This document shows positions 33,890-44,380 of a DNA stretch of 64,000 nucleotides, piece by piece; within the stretch, counting starts at the first letter, position 1, and each line of letters starts with the position of its first letter. The DNA is from Ophiostoma sp. CBS 140.51 (taxonomy: Eukaryota > Ascomycota > Sordariomycetes > Ophiostomatales > Ophiostomataceae): NCBI GenBank assembly GCA_029298735.1, contig JANSLP010000116.1:1-64000 (forward strand), given 5' to 3'. Made by a program: the position numbers and the translations under genes. Below the pieces are notes generated by a model. The model saw only the letters and a program-made list of their open reading frames with translations, ran no database searches and was not told the origin of the DNA.

Positions 33890-35071
33890 TCACGCCTTCT
33901 CGGTAGCCTCCTCGTAGAGACGGAGGATGCGCACAGCGTTGCCGCCCATGATAGCAGCTGCCGACTCACTGCCATCGCCCAATGCCTTCTTAACAGCGTC
34001 GGCGTTCATTCTGACACTCTCCCACTCGCCCTGCTCGTCGGTCTCGAGTGGCGGGAAGAAGGGGTGGTCAGTGCCAAACATCAGCCGGTCCAGCCCACCA
34101 CTCTGGGCACCGCCTGACGCTGCAATGGCCGCCTGCAGGCCCACGTCCGAGTAGATAACGGCATCCAAATACACCTGCTCATGCAGCACGTCCCAGATAC
34201 TGCGGCGAGTCTTGGCTGCCTTCCACAGATGCGCATCATGGCGCACACACGAGTCAATACGGCCCGCCAGGAAAGGAAGCGTGCCACCACTGTGCGCCAG
34301 CAGCAGGCGCAGCTTTGGTAGCCGATCAAACACACCGGCCAGAAACAGCCGTGTCACGGCAATCGTTGTCTCCATGGGGAAACCGAGTGCCAGAGGCAGG
34401 ACATGGCCGTATTCGCCTGTCGTGCCACCTCGCGGGCCCCAGACCTCGCCAGGCAGACCGTAGTGCGGGTGCAAGAAGATTGTGAGCCCTGCTTCCCCGA
34501 GAGCCGCCAGCACGGGTTCCATGTCTGGGTCGTCGAGTCCCTTGCCAAGACCGCCTGTGCCCAAAATAACGCCCCGACAGTAGGGCAGCGTGGCTACGTC
34601 GGCAATTGTTTTGAGGAGAATGGGTGCCGGTGCCGTGACAGGCAGCGCCGCAAAGAAGAACAGGCGGCCCGGGTGTGCTTTGCACATGGCCGAGAAGCCC
34701 GCATTGACCGACGCAGCCAGTCTGCCTGCCTGGTCACTGTCCACAAAATCGAGCCACGGATTCGCCAGCGAAAGCACCGAGACGTCGATGCCGTGGGTGT
34801 CCATAAAGTGGATCTTTTGCTCGACGGAGGCGTAGTGGCTTGTGAGAGGACGACCGGGCAGCGAAGATGTTGGGGTCTCTTCGCCTCGTGCAGCAGCAGC
34901 TTCGGCCTCTTTGAGAGGCGTAATCTCAGTAGAAAGCAAAACAATGCGTGGATCGGGCGTGCCCGGGAACGAGCGCACAATAGGGATGGCACCGCGGGAC
35001 TCGAGGATCTGGATGTACTCTGGAGGGTACATGTGGGTGTGGACGTCCACAACGGGCGTTTTTGACGCCAT
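33890..35071 (-). CDS. isoorotate (uracil-5-carboxylate) decarboxylase, amidohydrolase-2 family
   Basis: Single exon, 393 residues. The enzyme removes CO2 from 5-carboxyuracil (isoorotate) to give uracil, the last step of fungal thymine salvage. Metal-ligand motifs are VDVHTHMYP (His11, His13), FLHPHYGLP (His201), LLAHSGGTLPF (His260) and MFGTDHPFF (Asp335), in the order of the ACMSD/IDCase group. Whole stretches such as HFMDT.GI.VSV.SLANPW.DF, GLGKGLDDP and VLPLALGFPMETTIAV match, from memory, the characterised fungal isoorotate decarboxylases, which makes this assignment better than a generic ACMSD. The start is ATG 35071-35069; the longer frame upstream opens at TTG. It is head-to-head with thymine 7-hydroxylase, the enzyme that makes its substrate. 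Confidence 0.93.
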   Translation of the reverse strand: MASKTPVVDVHTHMYPPEYIQILESRGAIPIVRSFPGTPDPRIVLLSTEITPLKEAEAAAARGEETPTSSLPGRPLTSHYASVEQKIHFMDTHGIDVSVLSLANPWLDFVDSDQAGRLAASVNAGFSAMCKAHPGRLFFFAALPVTAPAPILLKTIADVATLPYCRGVILGTGGLGKGLDDPDMEPVLAALGEAGLTIFLHPHYGLPGEVWGPRGGTTGEYGHVLPLALGFPMETTIAVTRLFLAGVFDRLPKLRLLLAHSGGTLPFLAGRIDSCVRHDAHLWKAAKTRRSIWDVLHEQVYLDAVIYSDVGLQAAIAASGGAQSGGLDRLMFGTDHPFFPPLETDEQGEWESVRMNADAVKKALGDGSESAAAIMGGNAVRILRLYEEATEKA

Positions 35072-36250
35072 GGTGGGTGGTTGTGGTAATGTGTGAAGGT
35101 GATATGTGAAAATTACGACGTTTTGATCGAGATTGAGAGTGAACGTGAAGAGGGGATTTGTTTGGGGAAGGATGTCGGCTGACTTCCTGATTCGGTAATG
35201 CAATTCGATGCAGTGCGTTTGTCCTGTCCCTCGCAGCTTCCTTCCAAATCTACACTGCTCTCACAGCAACTCACTACTTATACAACACACAATACTCTCT
35301 ACAACTCATATCGCACTCTGCAGCTTTATCGGAACCCAAAGGTACTGGACCCATGATGGCGAGCCCCGACAGGTCGTCGAGATAACTTACACGTCGGGCC
35401 ACTCCATGGTCTCCATAGTATTACGGGCCATCATGGCGCGGCGCCAGTGAGCGACGAGCTCGTCCAGCGTGCCTTCCCTGTAAGTTGACTGCTTGCCCCG
35501 CCCCTCTTTCCTATTTAGGCCACTCCTACCGCCTTATCTCGCCCAGACCAAAACTACTCCGCAGTTCCTTCCTCCACACGCACCGTTTGCAACGGCGCAT
35601 TCTTATCAGCCAACAAAGTGTTTGATACCAACAGAACGACAGCCAACAGCCCAACAGGGTGGTACGGCTTTTACATTGAAATGTGTCATGGCACTCCGGC
35701 GGGGGACCGTTGGTCTCGTCCGTCCTTGTCCTTAGAGTTGTCTAATCGATACGAAGCTGATTCTTCTGGGCATTCCTGTCGTGTGGCTTGAATTCCTCAA
35801 TTTTGTACTCATTGATACGCTGCTGGGTGCAGTCGATCGGGGCAAATGGTCAGATTATCCCTGCTGTTGGCTGGCCCCGAGATAGCAAAGTGCTTTCGTT
35901 TCTGCAGGTCATTTCATAGCGTTGTACTGTCTAGAGAGTGTCGCGTAGAGCTGCTTAAACTGTGAAAACGTTCTGAGGCATCTCGGAAGTGGCCGATGGC
36001 CTGGATCGCTCCTTCTCCCCACGCTCTTTGTCTTGCGCCTGTCTATTTCAAACGGCTTCACCCTCTAACTGCATTTTGCTGTAGCCTCCCCTTTATCTCC
36101 TGAATTCATCTTTATTCTTCATTCGCCTCCCTTACTCCACGTTCTCTTCTCACGACACTCGACATTCCTCAACCCGCATCGTGTACCCGTATCGTGCATC
36201 ACACATCTTGTCGCCTAAGCCCAGTTAACCGACCTCGCCTCACCTTAACC
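35072..36250. promoter_or_regulatory. shared upstream region of the thymine-salvage gene pair
   Basis: 1179 bp between the divergent starts of isoorotate decarboxylase and thymine 7-hydroxylase. Short frames here have no recognisable product. It should contain the promoters of both genes; a C/T-rich tract at about 36080-36180 points toward the hydroxylase. Co-regulation from this region is an inference. Confidence 0.55.
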
Positions 36251-37416
36251 ATGGAGAAAGCTGCCGTGTCTGATGATGGGTTGTTGATCCCGGTAAGTTG
36301 AAAAAAGCTACATTTATTTTATAGAACTGTATTCTGTATGTGACAGAGACTGACGGACCTCACACCTTCTCTAGCTCATCGATCTGAGCAAGTTCCTCAA
36401 TGGAACACCTGACCAGCGCATCGAGACGGCCAAGGCCATCCTGCACGGCTTCCAGACGGCTGGCTTCATCTACCTCAAGAACACGCCCATTGCGCCCGAA
36501 ACGCGCAAGCACGTCTTTGACATGTCGGCCAACTTTTTTAGCTTGCCGCTCGACGACAAGATGGCCGTCGGTTGGACCACGCCCGAGGCCAACCGTGGCT
36601 ACTCGGCACCTGGCCGCGAAAAGGTTACACAGCTGTCGGACCTGGCCGCTGTCGCAAAGCTAAAGGAGGCCGTCCCCGATATCAAGGAGAGCATCGAGAT
36701 TGGCCGCGAGCACGAAGAAGATTTCCCCAACCAGTGGCCCGACGAGACGACAAAGGCTGCTACGGCCGCCAACATCCCTGGCTTCAAGTCCACCATGGTC
36801 GACTTCTACGACCAGTGCAAGGCTGTCCACGTCGAAGTGATGCGCGCCATTGCCGTCGGCATGGGCTTGTCCGAAAGCCACTTTGACAATTATGTGGATG
36901 TTGGCGACAATACGCTGCGTCTGCTGCACTACCCTGCCGTTGCGCGTGACGTCTTCCGTGCCAACCCCAACCAGGTGCGCGCGGGCGAGCACTCCGACTA
37001 TGGCTCGATCACGCTGCTCTTCCAGGACGGCCGCGGCGGTCTGCAGGTCAAGAGCCCCAACGGCAACTTTGTCGACGCAACACCAATCGAGGACACGATT
37101 GTCGTCAACGCGGGCGACCTGCTGGCGCGCTGGAGCAACGACACGATCAAGAGCACGATCCACCGTGTCGTCGAGCCTCCAGCCACCCCCGACGGCGACA
37201 CCTACCCAGCTCGGTACAGTGTGGCGTGAGTTCCCCCGGTCCCTAATACTCTTCCTTTTGATTCCCAATACTGACCAAGACAGCTACTTCTGCAATCCCA
37301 ACTTCAAGAGCCATATCGAGGCCATTCCCGGCACATATGCTACTGAGACGGAGAAGAAGTACGCCGGCGTCAACACCGGCCAGTACCTCGTCCAGCGGCT
37401 GGCAGCGACATACTAA
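36251..37416 (+). CDS. T7H: thymine 7-hydroxylase (thymine dioxygenase), Fe(II)/2-oxoglutarate enzyme
   Basis: Three exons, 36251-36292, 36375-37225 and 37284-37416, give 341 residues with introns of 82 and 58 nt. The enzyme oxidises the methyl group of thymine in three steps to 5-carboxyuracil, using 2-oxoglutarate and O2. Iron ligands are in GEHSDYGS (His220, Asp222) and STIHRVVEPP (His277); ARYSVAYF holds Arg294 and Ser296 for 2-oxoglutarate. The N-terminus MEKAAVSDDGLLIPLIDLSKF and the run GWTTPEANRGYSAPGREKVTQ closely follow, from memory, Neurospora thymine 7-hydroxylase. The end YLVQRLAATY also fits. This is more specific than a generic flavonol-synthase-like dioxygenase label. Divergent partner: isoorotate decarboxylase. 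Confidence 0.94.
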
Positions 37417-38064
37417 GTGGAGAAAGAAAAAAGAATGAAGTGACGTATTTTGGAATTCAGCGGACAGAATGTTTTGTCAAGTACACTGTAGTTCGTTGGA
37501 AAGATCAATTCAAGATTGAGTGTTTCACGCGTTGAGTGCCTCACATAGCTCTTACTAAAACACGTGACTATACACGTGAATTTAAGCGCTCCACCGACGT
37601 GCACCCGCGCACAGAAAACCACCAATCATAGAGCCCCAAATGGTCCCACCCGAGCCTCCCTGCACGACGCTACCTGCCCCGGCTAGAGACCAAGACGAGG
37701 CAAATGCCAATCTCGCCAAAGTTGCCTGGCGCCAGCGAAGACCGGCGACAAACGACAAAAAGACCAGCGATCAAGGAACAGAAAGAAACCCACGAAAACC
37801 CTCCACTAGGCTAACAGAACATCGCCTGGCCCCATCGACGACACGCACATCCCCACAGACCGCACCGAAAGCACTAGACCGAGCGGACCCGTCCATTAAA
37901 CAGCCGACTTTCTTCATCCTCCTCGATTCCGACTTTCTGATTTCCTCCCTATTTTGACAGCCTCGTCTGCCATCACCGGCATCCTCACCCTGCGCTCACC
38001 TGCTTCTCACTAGCACCTCGCTTCACCCTCCTCGACCCCCGCCCCACTCGACCGCCTCTAAACA

Positions 38065-38076
38065 ATGCTGAGATAG
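38065..38076 (+). promoter_or_regulatory. mini upstream ORF (ATG CTG AGA TAG)
   Basis: A four-codon uORF, including its stop, lies 27 nt before the main Kelch-BTB ATG, in the context AACAATG, which is favourable for fungal initiation. It could lower or condition translation of the main frame if it is within the message. Confidence 0.5.
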
Positions 38077-38078
38077 TT

Positions 38079-38090
38079 CTCTCGCGAGAG
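38079..38090. promoter_or_regulatory. perfect 12 bp palindrome CTCTCGCGAGAG
   Basis: A perfect inverted repeat directly between the mini-uORF and the Kelch-BTB start. Its core TCTCGCGAGA is a known promoter motif in animals; no fungal factor for it is known to me. It may instead act as RNA structure in the leader. Confidence 0.5.
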
Positions 38091-38103
38091 AGAGGCATAC
38101 GAC

Positions 38104-40836
38104 ATGGCCCAGCCCTCGACGCTTGGATCCCATCACAACTTTCCTTCCTCGTCCTCCTCCTCCTCCTCCACCTCCTCTGCCGCATCCGCTCCGCATGCAC
38201 CAAGTCCTCCCGGTGCCTACACATCCATCTTTGGCGGTGGCCCTCCCGTCGCTCCAACGCCTCCCATTGTCCTTCCAGTAGCCCCGACTCCAGCAACGCC
38301 CCAGGCAACAGCAGCTGGTCCTGGATTTGCTGGACCCGGCCCTGGCTTCCCAACACTCTCCGCTGCCAACCTCGCTCCTCCGCCCGGCCCCGGCACATCG
38401 ACGCCGGTCTCCGTGGCTTCCTCCTCCAACAACACCTATATCATGCCAAACTCGCCCATGAAGAACCGCGGTGGCGGCAGCTCCGACGGCTATCGGCCCA
38501 AGGTCACCCGCACGCTCGGCCAGCGGCCGGCCTGTCTCGTCAACGCCTCTGTCACCTACTGCGGCAACAACCAGATCTTTGCGTTTGGCGGCTTCGACCA
38601 GTACACGGACGAAGTTTACAACCATGTGCTGCGCCTGGATCTCGTCAGCCAGCAGTGGAGCCTTGTTGACAATTACGGCGATATCCCCGGCGTGCGCATG
38701 GGCCATACTGCCACGCTGTACCAGGGCGACAAGCTGCTCGTGTTTGGCGGCGAGAACGAGCACCGCACCTACCTGTCCGATCTTATCGTGTTCGACCTCA
38801 AGACTGCCCACTGGACACAGCCTGCCGTTACGGGGCCCATCCCCAAGGGCCGTGCCCGCCACGCTGCCGTCCTGCACGAGGACAAGCTGTTTATCATTGG
38901 TGGCATAACAGGCCACGACAACTACGTCCTCGACGATATCTGCTATCTGGACCTCAAGACTTTCTGCTGGTCCCGCGCCTGGCGCTTCGTCGGCCGCTTC
39001 GACCACTCGGCCTATATCTGGGGTGACCGCGTGTGGGTCTTTGGCGGCTTGAGCGAGGACATGGACAAGGTCAGCGATTTGTGGTGGCTCGATCTCAAGG
39101 GCACACCCGCCTTCCAGTCGCCGCCGCAGATTGGCAGCAGCCCGTATGACCGGTCTGGCCTGGGTGGTCCGCCACTGGGCATGGGAGGTGGCAGCAGTCG
39201 CAACGGCAGCGGCTCTCCACGGCCTGGGTATGCTCTGGCACAGTCGTCAACCGTGGGCGCCTCTGGCTATGCGGCCAACTCCCGCACCGCTCAGGTGAAC
39301 ACGCCCTCGTTCCAGCTCAAATCGTATGCGCCTGTTGCACCGGGCTCCATCTCGGCGCTCAAGTTCTTTTCTGGTCCCAACACGCCGAACCAGGGTTCTG
39401 GCATTCATTTCCACGTCTACTCGGCCGGCATGCTGCTCGACTTTGTCACGCCCGCACCGACCATTACCTCACGCGAGTGCTCGCTGTCGACGCTCGATCT
39501 GGCCACGCTGCGCTGGCAGAAACTGGCCGAGGGCCGCGAGATCTTCAAGCCGGGTTACCGCTGGCACTACTGCACGATGAACGAGGACGGCACCAAGGCC
39601 TGGCTACTGGGCTGCCCGACCGACCCGACCAACAACGACCTGGGTGTCAATGGCTTCGAAGAGTACTTGAGTGACATTATGGAAATTGATCTGCGTCGCT
39701 ACGGGTTCTTGGGCCATAACGCGCCGCCCGATGCCCACGGCATCATGGGCATGGGTGGCATGATGGCCACACGCCCGACCTCACGCGTCCGGCACGCCAA
39801 CGACCCGCCGTCTATGGGACTGGGGTCTGACCTGTCGCGTCTCTTTGACCAGCCGCCCGAGACGGGGAGCGGTGCCGACTTTATCGTGACGGCCCACTCG
39901 GGCAACCCGGAAGACGACGAGATGGACCATGAGACGGTGGAGGGTCCCTCGGGCTCCTCGGGGGACAACAACGACCACTGGCTGTCGCCCGATGCACCGA
40001 CGAGCCCACCAATCCACGTGCACCGACTCATCCTGCAAGCGCGCTGGCCGCACTTTGCACGGCTGTGGTCGTCGCAGATGGCCGAGTTCCACACTAAGAA
40101 GATGCACATCCCTGAACCCTACAGTGTTGTCCGTGCCTTTTTGTTCTACCTCTACACCGACCGCATCGACCCGGCACCGCCAGCCGAGGAGGGGCCGGGT
40201 GCTATGGATATAGGTGGTGGTGGTGGAAGTGGTGCAGGCACCAAACGTGGCCGCAGCCCAGGCGATACTGGCGTTGGAAGCAGCAGCAGCAGACACCAGC
40301 GAAACAACGGCCACCACCACGACGTCGACGCCCACGGCAACCACAGCCCTGCCAATGTGACTGCCGATCTCTCGGACGTCGCCGGCCTGCTCGTCATGTC
40401 CAACATCTACAACATTCCCCACCTGCGCCTGCTGTGTGTCAACCGCTTGTCCAAGGAACTCGATGTCGACCACGCCTGCATCATCTGGCACTGCGCTAGT
40501 CTCGCCAACGAGCCCTGGCTGCGCAAGCGGGCCGCCGGGTTCTGTCTGACACATTGGGGCCGCATCGTGCGCTCGTCTGGGTTTTTGAGACTGCCCCGTA
40601 CTGCGATTGTTGAGCTCTCCCAAGAGATTGACACAGAGGGCCGCGTCATTGGTGGTGACGAGCTCGATCTTTTTGGCTCGGCCCTCGAGGGTGCCGGTGG
40701 TGTTGGTGGTGCCCGCTTCTCGGACAATGGAAGTGTCCTGTCGCGGCGCAAGGAGAGCATCAGCAGCAGCCATGCCTCGCAGATGGCTGAGTCAGAGATG
40801 GAGGATGATGACGAGGAAGGAATGGATATGAATTAG
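38104..40836 (+). CDS. Kelch-repeat and BTB-domain protein, possibly Ral2-like
   Basis: Single exon, 910 residues. Residues 1-135 are Ser/Pro-rich. Kelch repeats run from about 141 to 335 (IFAFGGFDQYTDEVYNHVLRLDL; KLLVFGGENEH; KLFIIGGITGHDN; RVWVFGGLSED), followed by further beta-rich sequence to about 530. A BTB half (HVHRLILQARWPHF.RLW, then EPYSVVRAFLFYLYTDRID) lies near 638-690. It is split from its helical continuation (DVAGLLVMSNIYNIPHLRLLCVNRL, about 760) by about 65 low-complexity residues. The tail is acidic. Kelch-plus-BTB proteins of this order in fungi resemble fission-yeast Ral2, which acts upstream of Ras1 in cell shape and mating; that identity is a suggestion. A Cul3 adaptor role is an alternative. 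Confidence 0.88.
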   Translation: MAQPSTLGSHHNFPSSSSSSSSTSSAASAPHAPSPPGAYTSIFGGGPPVAPTPPIVLPVAPTPATPQATAAGPGFAGPGPGFPTLSAANLAPPPGPGTSTPVSVASSSNNTYIMPNSPMKNRGGGSSDGYRPKVTRTLGQRPACLVNASVTYCGNNQIFAFGGFDQYTDEVYNHVLRLDLVSQQWSLVDNYGDIPGVRMGHTATLYQGDKLLVFGGENEHRTYLSDLIVFDLKTAHWTQPAVTGPIPKGRARHAAVLHEDKLFIIGGITGHDNYVLDDICYLDLKTFCWSRAWRFVGRFDHSAYIWGDRVWVFGGLSEDMDKVSDLWWLDLKGTPAFQSPPQIGSSPYDRSGLGGPPLGMGGGSSRNGSGSPRPGYALAQSSTVGASGYAANSRTAQVNTPSFQLKSYAPVAPGSISALKFFSGPNTPNQGSGIHFHVYSAGMLLDFVTPAPTITSRECSLSTLDLATLRWQKLAEGREIFKPGYRWHYCTMNEDGTKAWLLGCPTDPTNNDLGVNGFEEYLSDIMEIDLRRYGFLGHNAPPDAHGIMGMGGMMATRPTSRVRHANDPPSMGLGSDLSRLFDQPPETGSGADFIVTAHSGNPEDDEMDHETVEGPSGSSGDNNDHWLSPDAPTSPPIHVHRLILQARWPHFARLWSSQMAEFHTKKMHIPEPYSVVRAFLFYLYTDRIDPAPPAEEGPGAMDIGGGGGSGAGTKRGRSPGDTGVGSSSSRHQRNNGHHHDVDAHGNHSPANVTADLSDVAGLLVMSNIYNIPHLRLLCVNRLSKELDVDHACIIWHCASLANEPWLRKRAAGFCLTHWGRIVRSSGFLRLPRTAIVELSQEIDTEGRVIGGDELDLFGSALEGAGGVGGARFSDNGSVLSRRKESISSSHASQMAESEMEDDDEEGMDMN

Positions 40837-41857
40837 GGAGGGAGGTTGTGTTTAAGGGAAGAATGAAAAGAGCAGGCTGAAAGAGGAAGATCGCGGAGGA
40901 CGACTGCACACAAACGACGGCATGATTTATTTTTGAGGCGTTTCCCGACATGTTGTTTACTGTTTCGATCCATGTTTCGATCCTCATGTTTTGCACCACA
41001 CACCAGCTATGTTATTTTCCCCTACAAAAGACGATTTATGGTATTTCAGTTTCATGTATTTTTCTTTTTACGTCTTCTTTTCGTATCCTGTTTTATTTCA
41101 TGTTCTTTTTTATTGTCTTTTTACGTATCTTTCCAAGTCTTTCTTGTCGTCCTACGAGTCCTTGCACGTGCCAAATCATACTTCCAAACGGCCAAAAATA
41201 ACAGCGAAAACCCAAGATACAAACCTAAGACGTGGTGCTTGGTGCTGGTGCTGCCACACAGACAGCCCAGGGTAGGACAATGCGGTCAGACAGGGAAGAC
41301 AAAGTTTTGACCCTCATGTCAATAGGGATATTCTTGGAATACCAACCGTGTACATTGTGCCCTTCTGCTGAACTATTTTATGGTGTTCTTCTATTTTTGA
41401 CGTGTACTTTACTTCTTTTTAATGTCTTGCCCAAAAATATTCAATTGGGGGCTTTCTTAACGAAAAGAAAAGATTATATTAAAATCAAGCAATATTCACT
41501 TGATCATCTACAACTTTCTCACACCATTTTTACTATTCATTTCACTTTCCCAAGCCTACCTTTCACATCCCTACTTGCCATCCATTTTGGTACGTTGTCT
41601 TTTATCTGGGTTTTTTCTCTCCACGAAGTGTCTATCTATTGGTACTTTGCATGATCCCATTTCTACCCCTCCTGTAATACGTTTGCCCTGTCAGTCGCTC
41701 CTGGCATTTGTGGCTGCTAAATTCCGCGCCCCCAGGGCCGCAGCCCCCTGGGCCACCACGATCCATAATAAACATCCATTGCACCTTTCACTGTCGGCGA
41801 CTGCTGAAGAATAGGTGGGTTTTTTTTTGTTTTTCTTTATTTTTCAGTTTTTAAAAA

Positions 41858-41882
41858 TTTTGTTTCTAAGAGAGAAACAAAA
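41858..41882. repeat. hairpin with 10 bp perfect stem
   Basis: TTTTGTTTCT, a five-base AAGAG loop, then AGAAACAAAA, in AT-rich DNA 75 bp left of the dispersed element. It could be an element border or a 3' end structure; the role is unknown. Confidence 0.7.
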
Positions 41883-41956
41883 AAAACTCAATAAATGAAG
41901 AAAATTTACAATAAAAATAAAGTCAAACTGGTATTCCCCCCCCTATTATAGTTAAG

Positions 41957-42253
41957 TATAGAAGGCGAAAAGCATCAATGAGAATTGCCTTTTTGGGAGG
42001 TGCACCTGTGCCGTCCCTGCTCCAACCTGCGTAGCGGGTGTGCTCTCCTGTGCTCTCCTGTGCACAGCTCTCCTGTGTTCTCCTATCTTCTCTTGCTTCG
42101 CCTGTGCTCTATGACCTCCCTGTGCCACCTGTGCCTCTATGCCTTGTTCATCGCGAGTCGGCACAGCTACAGAGCTATTTTCATAGCAACCATCTCGCAT
42201 TTTGGAATCTCAAAACGCCGTAACTAAATGACTTAAAGCTTTATCGAGGTGAC
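41957..42253 (+). repeat. dispersed ~300 bp element, left copy
   Basis: This segment and the reverse complement of 48238-48542 are clearly related. Both begin TAGAAGGCGAAAA.CATCA.TGAGAATTGCC and continue TTTTTGGGAGGTGCA. Both share GCTCCAACC.GCGTAGCGGGTGTGCTC and end near AGCTTTAT.GAGG. The middle is a CTCTCCTGTG-type run of variable length. Divergence is spread along the element. Nature unknown: solo LTR, MITE or another repeat are all possible. Confidence 0.8.
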
Positions 42254-43507
42254 TGGGCCTTCCTTCCTGGAAGCAAGGACTCAATCGTATATCTAGCTAA
42301 TCTCATTCGTATCTCGTTCCTTCTTCACATCTTGTACGAGATGGCTCTTATACGCTACCTTGAAATTAAATTTTGCGGATGGTAGAAGAAAGAAAAAGAA
42401 AAAAAAGAAAGAAAAAAAAAGAAAAAAAATGAAAGAAACAAAAGGACAGCTGTTCGGCACCTTTTCCCGACAAGGCTCGTTGTAGAGTAGGTTCGATACA
42501 AGGCTCTTGTAAGAGGCGCACCGTGATATGATGTTACACAGATAACACGGGGAAACCGCGGTTGAAGAGATGCAAAGATTGCATGTGTAGAGGCATCAGA
42601 TGCGTTGCAAGTTACATGGAAGCTTCGTCTCTTCGCTCCTTCTACCACCGTACCTTTTACTTTGCTCCTTCCGTCACTGTCCCTTCTCTTTTTGTAAATT
42701 TATAAAGTAAGCCACGAAACCCTCCATGTCAAATGCCCGTCCGTTGTCTCGCCCGTTCTGGAAAGATCCTCCAGGATTGAGCTAGTAGTAGTGAGGCATC
42801 AGAGACGCTCCTTCCTTGATTCAAGATGCACAAGACAGCACTCCCCGCTGGCGGTGGAGTGATTTTGTGTCGTTAGAACCTTTGAAAAGGAAAGGACGAC
42901 CGTCGTTTTTATCACTTGCCTCGCTCCGCCACACGCACCTGCCCACGACGCCTGCGTTCCTTCCCTTCGAAAAGGCCATCTTGTTTGTTCACCCCTGAAC
43001 GATGACGGCGTAAACAAAAACACTGCATCTCAGAGGAAAACAGCGTTTCCGACAGGTGCGATCACCATTTTGAGCACTTGGTGTGGGGATCCCATCCCCT
43101 TTCCCCCCTTTCCCTCTTCGAACTTCCCCCTGATCCTTTCTTCCTCCTTTCTTCTTCTTTTCTAAAAATCATGAACTATTCAAAATGGTTGCACGTCATG
43201 ATCTGGCGGGCGTATAGCCCGTCAAGATACGCGTGGGACCACCCAGACCGCGACGCACGGTCTATCACAAACCCTAGTACAACCAACAAGATCAAATTCC
43301 GGCTGACAACCGACGGTCGTTAACACCTTAGTGTTCCAGATTGGCTTCTACCTCTATAACCCTTCTAGTTTCCTCGGTAGTGGCACATTATCATCCCACC
43401 GTTCGGAGATTCATTTCTCAACCGGCACGGCGGCACTTCTTAATAGGACACCGGGGGGCAGCAGCTCTTAAACAAACACAAACGTAACGGAACAATAACG
43501 GTTGATG

Positions 43508-43586
43508 GCATCGGGGCTCGTCAGCATCGGGGGGTCGTCAGCATCGAGGGCCGTCAGCATCGAGGGCCGTCAGCATCGGGGGCTCA
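43508..43586. repeat. G-rich 16-17 bp minisatellite
   Basis: About five tandem copies of GCATCGRGGGYCGTCA, differing by single bases and one-base length changes. G runs of up to six occur on the plus strand. Confidence 0.9.
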
Positions 43587-44280
43587 GAACAGCTGGGGAC
43601 TGATGGACTAGGGGATCACGATAACGTCATTTCGACGGTCCGCCAATCCGGCATTCGACAATGGTTCAGGGGTGGTTGAGAGGCGAACCATTCCGCACCG
43701 ACTTTGCTTTCCAAAATGTAAGTTCTCGCTCCGTTGTTCGTGTATCCTTCTCCCTCTCGATTGTCTGCACCACTGTTGTCCGCAACGTCCTGACTAACAT
43801 TTCTCGTTCAATGAACCCGCCGAGGACTGTCATAATTGAGAGCGAGCCAGCAATCCCGACTTGCATCACGAGATGGGCTCGCAAGCACAAGTCGACAGTC
43901 TACATCCCCGCCGTTGCCAACAACAGCCTCAGAGCGCCAAGCTCTCCAAGACGATTCGGGCATATTCCGGTAATGCCAGGGCATTTCGGGGTTCTTTGGA
44001 AGATTGCAGGATGGGTACTTGGGAATAGGCAGAGACGATGGGGCTTGCTTGCTGGGGATAGAGGACCAATGAACCGATGTTTGCTGCGCCAAAATGGCCT
44101 TTGAGCCCCCGTGATCCTGTCATGATGCGTCAATATATCCCCCGAGTGTATCATTCCCCCAGGTTCGATCAGAATTGAGAGACAGTCAGAAGACTGATTG
44201 TTGACTCCATGGAAAAGAGAGCCACAATTTCTTTTGAAAGAGATGTCAAAACAAAGCCATCGAGGGGCCATCGGAGCCGT

Positions 44281-44380
44281 AAAAGAGCCATAAAGAGCCA
44301 TAAAGAGCCATAAAGAGCCATAAAGAGCCATAAAGAGCCATAAAGAGCCATAAAGAGCCTTAAGGAGCCATCAGGAGCCA
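44281..44380. repeat. 10 bp minisatellite (TAAAGAGCCA)n
   Basis: Six perfect copies at 44291-44350, flanked by one-mismatch copies at 44281 and 44351 and decaying copies to 44380. The edges are degenerate and the centre is uniform, as expected of an expanding array. Confidence 0.95.

Larger units (their letters stand above)
37417..38103. promoter_or_regulatory. upstream region of the Kelch-BTB gene
   Basis: 687 bp between tandem plus-strand genes, with no supported gene. A CACGTGA...CACGTGA pair occurs near 37561-37578. The last part carries a mini-uORF and a palindrome, listed separately. Confidence 0.5.

Noticed and set aside
43661..44104. 147-codon open frame with internal splice-like signals
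   Set aside because: No domain recognised, and the possible donor and branch do not produce a better frame; not supported as a gene.
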